From Channallabes apus (taxonomy: Eukaryota > Chordata > Actinopteri > Siluriformes > Clariidae): 64,000 nucleotides of DNA. The notes under the pieces were generated by a model that saw only the letters and a list, made by a program, of their open reading frames with translations, was not told the DNA's origin and searched no databases. Position numbers and translations under genes: made by a program. The stretch is from the NCBI GenBank assembly GCA_030522415.1, contig CM060114.1:28028804-28092803 (forward strand), written 5' to 3'. Shown in pieces: positions 60,613 to 64,000 of the stretch; position 1 is the stretch's first letter, and each line of letters opens with the position of its first letter.

Positions 60613-60811
60613 TACAGGCAATTTAGGAACGCCAATTAGCCTAACCTGCAGATGATCTTTGGACTGTGGGAGGAAACCCACCAAGCACAGGGAGAACACG
60701 CAAACTCCATGCACACAGGAGGAGACGGGAATCGAGCCTGGCTGGGAATCGAACCTGGACCCTGGAGGTGCAAGGCGACAGTGCTGACCACTACACCACC
60801 GTGCCGCCCAG
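60548..60811 (-). mobile_element. SINE-A, near-complete reversed copy
   Basis: Reversed tail, CA repeat, core and head (CACTACACCACCGTGCCGCC). The B-box region is duplicated, as in the 20961 copy. Confidence 0.93.
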
Positions 60812-61342
60812 ATTTTCCAACTTTCTAATATTTCAAAAAAACTAATAAATATCGTTCTTATTTAATATTCCGTATTCTGCCTGTATGTATTGTGTAATAT
60901 GTCTAAGTCTAATAGTGTAATTTTATCCATTTTGTACAAATGTCAGATTTTCGTCATATCTGGTCGTGTCTGCTGAAGCTCAACTTCAGATAACACTCGA
61001 AAATTCATGTCATTATCTCAGAGATTCTACTTTTTTCTCAAGTTCTTATCAGTAATATAATTCATATAGAATTACAATATTATCACGATACCTAGGAGTC
61101 ATTTCGATTTGTATTGTGATTCTCTAAGTATCATGATTTGATAAATATTTCTAATTCATATTTTTTTAAATCTGATTTCGTTGCAATTTTAAGACCGTGA
61201 TCCTTTAAAAAAAAAAAAAAAGTTGACTCATAACTTGAAAGTTTTAACTTGGCTTTATTCGACTGAATTGAAAATGATTAATTAAATGTAACCTGTTGCT
61301 TATAATATAGTTTTCTCACAATACCAAGTGCAGCATTTACAC

Positions 61343-61675
61343 AATTCATTCATTCATTCATTTTCTATACCGCTTAATCCTGTGTTCAGGGTCGCGGGGG
61401 ACCTGGAGCCTATCCCAGGAGACTTCGGGCACTAGGCGGGGTACACCCTGGACAGGGTGCCAATCCATCGCAGGGCACACACACATACACACACACTCAC
61501 ACACTACGGGCAATTTAGGAACGCCAATTAGCCTAATCTGCATATCTTTGGACTGTGGGAGGAAACCCACCAAGCACGGGGAGAACATGCAAACTCTGTG
61601 CACACAGAGACGGGAATCAAACCCTGGACCCTGGAGGTGCAAGGCTACAGTGCTAACCACTACACCGCCTTTACA
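61343..61675 (-). mobile_element. SINE-A, full-length reversed copy
   Basis: ATTC repeats, TTTCTATACCGCTTAATCCT tail, CA repeat, core and reversed B-box. Low divergence from other copies. Confidence 0.93.
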
Positions 61676-62049
61676 CAATACAAACTAACTTTAAATACAA
61701 GAGTTTAACATTTTACAAATCAAACAACAAAGCTAGATTAGTACCGAGCAGCATGTATCTCTGTTATGTCATCAGACATGATTATTATTTCTAATCAAAC
61801 TTAACTAATAATTCACTCCTAGCACACACACTGGCAATTTGTGATGTAGGATTGTACATCAATGTAGGATTATAAAGAAATGGCTACATTCAGCCAAGCA
61901 TTTAAAGCCTTAAAGGTAATCGGGCACCATTGTGATATTTGTGTTGATCCTAGAAAAGTTGCCTTTCTACAGTATGGTGGCAGATTTTCACTGCTCTTTT
62001 TTTATCTATTCCCATGCAGATCACGGCATATCCTTAGACTACTACTCAA

Positions 62050-62240
62050 TAGGGGTGCAACGATTAATCAACCGTATTGGCTACAATTGGTAATCAAATT
62101 CGTCGACAACATATTTAACCATGGATTTGTTGATGACGTCATCGCGCATGATTCTCGCGCGAACTGGGAACGCTCCGACGTGTAGGCGTCAGGAGTGAAG
62201 TGAGTAATAGCGCCATCGCAAACACCTTCACGAGCTGTTT
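62050..62240 (+). mobile_element. hAT-type terminal fragment
   Basis: ATAGGGGTGCAACGATTAAT is a typical fish hAT terminus with ATTAATC sub-terminal motifs. The sequence then becomes CpG-rich (ATGACGTCATCGCGC). No opposite end was found. Confidence 0.55.
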
Positions 62241-63780
62241 GAATTAGCACCATGGATCTGTGAACAATCCTAAACTCGGGTTACTGTCTGTGTATGTTGG
62301 CATACATCCCTACAGTATGTGGGTTTCTTCTCGGTTCTCGGGAGTATAGTGCACCCTATCTGGAAAAAGATTCCCAAATCACGCCCAGGGTTCCCTGGAT
62401 AGCCACAGGATGAAACTGGAAATGAACGCCGGAACCGCTTGCAGTCTGCCTGTTTCTCAACCACTGGTGTTTTCAGTTCATGCACTGAAACCGTACCCTA
62501 ATGATTTGTATTTGTCAAAGTCAATAGCTGGTACGAGCACACACATTTGTGTCACAGAAGTGAGTGAAGCCATGTACGAAATGCAGAACGGAAATGGAGT
62601 AAAGTGCAGAGAGAGCTTTTGGGTTAGTGCAAGCCAGACATTAGCCAGGTATTCGGTCGTGGTCCGGGAATCAGCTCTCTTGCCAAGTCTGTGTAGACCT
62701 CTGACGGAGAACTCGGTTAATGCAGGATGACTCCAACTGTTCGTCCTGCGTGCCAGCCCTAGATGAGCACTCGGCTATTTACACTTGGTGAGATCACCTT
62801 CCAGCAATTGTAGCTTGGACTTGGCTCTAACGAAAGTCTTGGAGTTGTCTCCTTCTGGTCTGGTCTGGCTACGGGTGCTAAATCCAAGTGGAGTCATCAA
62901 CAGGATTTACAATATAGACACTGAAATTGAGTTTTGAGGAAAATTCTTTGGTATCTATCCTCTTGCCGTCTTAACTTTGGGAAATTTTTTAAGCAGCGTA
63001 TGCTTACATGCCTAATCTGTATTCAAGCTAGATTAATGATATAAATAATTTTTATGCAACCATAGGTGTACCTTATATCGCTTACTCAAAGTGTGCCGCT
63101 ATTTGTACAGGACACGGATTAAAGCCTGTATTGATTAGTCAGTTCATAATGATATTTGATGATTGTTCCACATAAAAACCTCCATCTTTGATATAAACCT
63201 TTTATAAATTCTGCAGTGTTGCAGCGTACGCTTCAAATAAATGTGTACTATCCTGTCTCTGGGTAATGCACCTGCAGTGGCTGAGTCTGAGCCAATCCAT
63301 CTATCCGTGCCTCTTACTCAGCATGTTAATGCCCTTTCTCTGCACTCACTACTGCTACTGTAGAGCAGACGCAGCTGCCAAGTAATCCTGTATAAAGCCT
63401 GGTTATCTTTAACTCGGGATCCAGTGCTGTTTGGTGGCTGACGGTTGGTATAATAACCCCTTTCACAACTGGCGGCACGCGAGACTGAGATTCTCCTTCT
63501 TCGTTCTCGTTCCTAATTGTTGGTATCGCTTTGGCATCTCGTACTGTGCTTTAGGAGTGCTCATTGTAGCTGTCAGCCATGCTTTTGTGCCTCAGAACCA
63601 GGCTCATTTTTCTACAGCCCGAGTGGATGCGAAGATAAGAATGAAAATGCTGGAGTGATATGCTTTGAAATTTTTAAGTATATGTTAGAGACGGGAGGAA
63701 ATTGATTCAGTTACGTACAGTGTAATGTTCATGTATCACCACACTTCCTCCAAAATTGCCTTTTTCAAATAAATTTTAAA
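62241..63780. other. Intergenic or intronic sequence without recognised features
   Basis: Base composition is more balanced than elsewhere, but there are no convincing exons. The open frames at 62410-62730 and 63431-63658 show no family I recognise and no clean splice boundaries. Confidence 0.35.
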
Positions 63781-63784
63781 TCCA

Positions 63785-64000
63785 CTATCATCCGGAGATC
63801 ACGAGTTCGATTCCCGGGTGATGCTGTAACCTCTCACAGCCGGAGGTCTAGAGAGAGCTGATTGGCCGAGCTCTTTCAGAGGGGAGGGATGAGAGGTACT
63901 TAGTGCTCACACATTAATCACGGCTCTACAGCCAATCAGGGGAGTCTGTGAGCTCACGCAAGCGGAAGGAGCGGATAGCGCTGTCCTCCGAGTGTGTTAC
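63785..64000 (+). mobile_element. SINE-C copy, cut by window end
   Basis: Starts inside the head (CACTATCATCCGGAGATC), with B-box GTTCGATTCCC and body AGAGAGAGCTGATTGGCCGA, continuing past the window. Confidence 0.88.

Noticed and set aside
62410..62730. 106-aa open frame without low complexity
   Set aside because: No family recognised, no splice context, and one isolated frame of this length is expected by chance in balanced-composition DNA.

Overview
The window is nuclear DNA from a ray-finned (teleost) fish. Evidence for this is compact GT-AG genes set in AT-rich sequence packed with fish-type repeats: Tc1/mariner elements, tRNA-derived SINEs, hAT and PIF/Harbinger elements, RTE-like and L2/CR1-like LINEs, and long TA/TG microsatellites. 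I cannot name the species. Some repeat families look catfish- or cyprinid-like, but that is only an impression.

The genes are a head-to-tail array of three PARP12-like genes, all on the + strand. Gene A (last three exons only, 1376-4415) begins before the window. Gene B (12414-23590, 12 exons, 1091 aa) is complete. Gene C (30965-44718, 12 exons, 956 aa as modelled) is complete or nearly so. B and C encode five CCCH zinc fingers, tandem WWE-type domains and an ADP-ribosyltransferase domain. All three genes keep the H-Y-I triad of active mono-ADP-ribosyltransferases. Exon lengths and intron phases match between paralogues, so the array arose by tandem duplication. The C-terminal tails share no similarity: A has a short tail ending CVIC, B a 447-aa Ser/Thr-rich tail ending CHIQ, and C a ~330-aa basic tail with a 45-bp coding minisatellite. 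CVIC and CHIQ have the form of CaaX prenylation boxes, as in the long isoform of mammalian ZAP (ZC3HAV1/PARP13).

Layout: 1-1242 Tc1 remnant; 1376-4415 gene A with a reversed Tc1 in its last intron; 4.4-12.4 kb intergenic, with a solo LTR and a two-gene PIF/Harbinger element inside a SINE; 12.4-23.6 kb gene B, with repeats in its introns; 23.6-30.8 kb intergenic transposon graveyard ending in an L2/CR1-like LINE just before gene C; 31-44.7 kb gene C, one intron of which holds a hAT element inside an RTE-like LINE; 44.7-64 kb no recognisable coding gene, but a CpG-rich exon-like segment at 47.2-47.5 kb and many transposons.

The most unusual genome-scale signal is the heptamer TACTGTA/TACAGTA. 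I read roughly 85-90 copies, against about a dozen expected from base composition. It is the canonical footprint (TA-CWG-TA) left by excision of Tc1-family elements. In three places a related repeat copy has plain TA where its relative has the heptamer.
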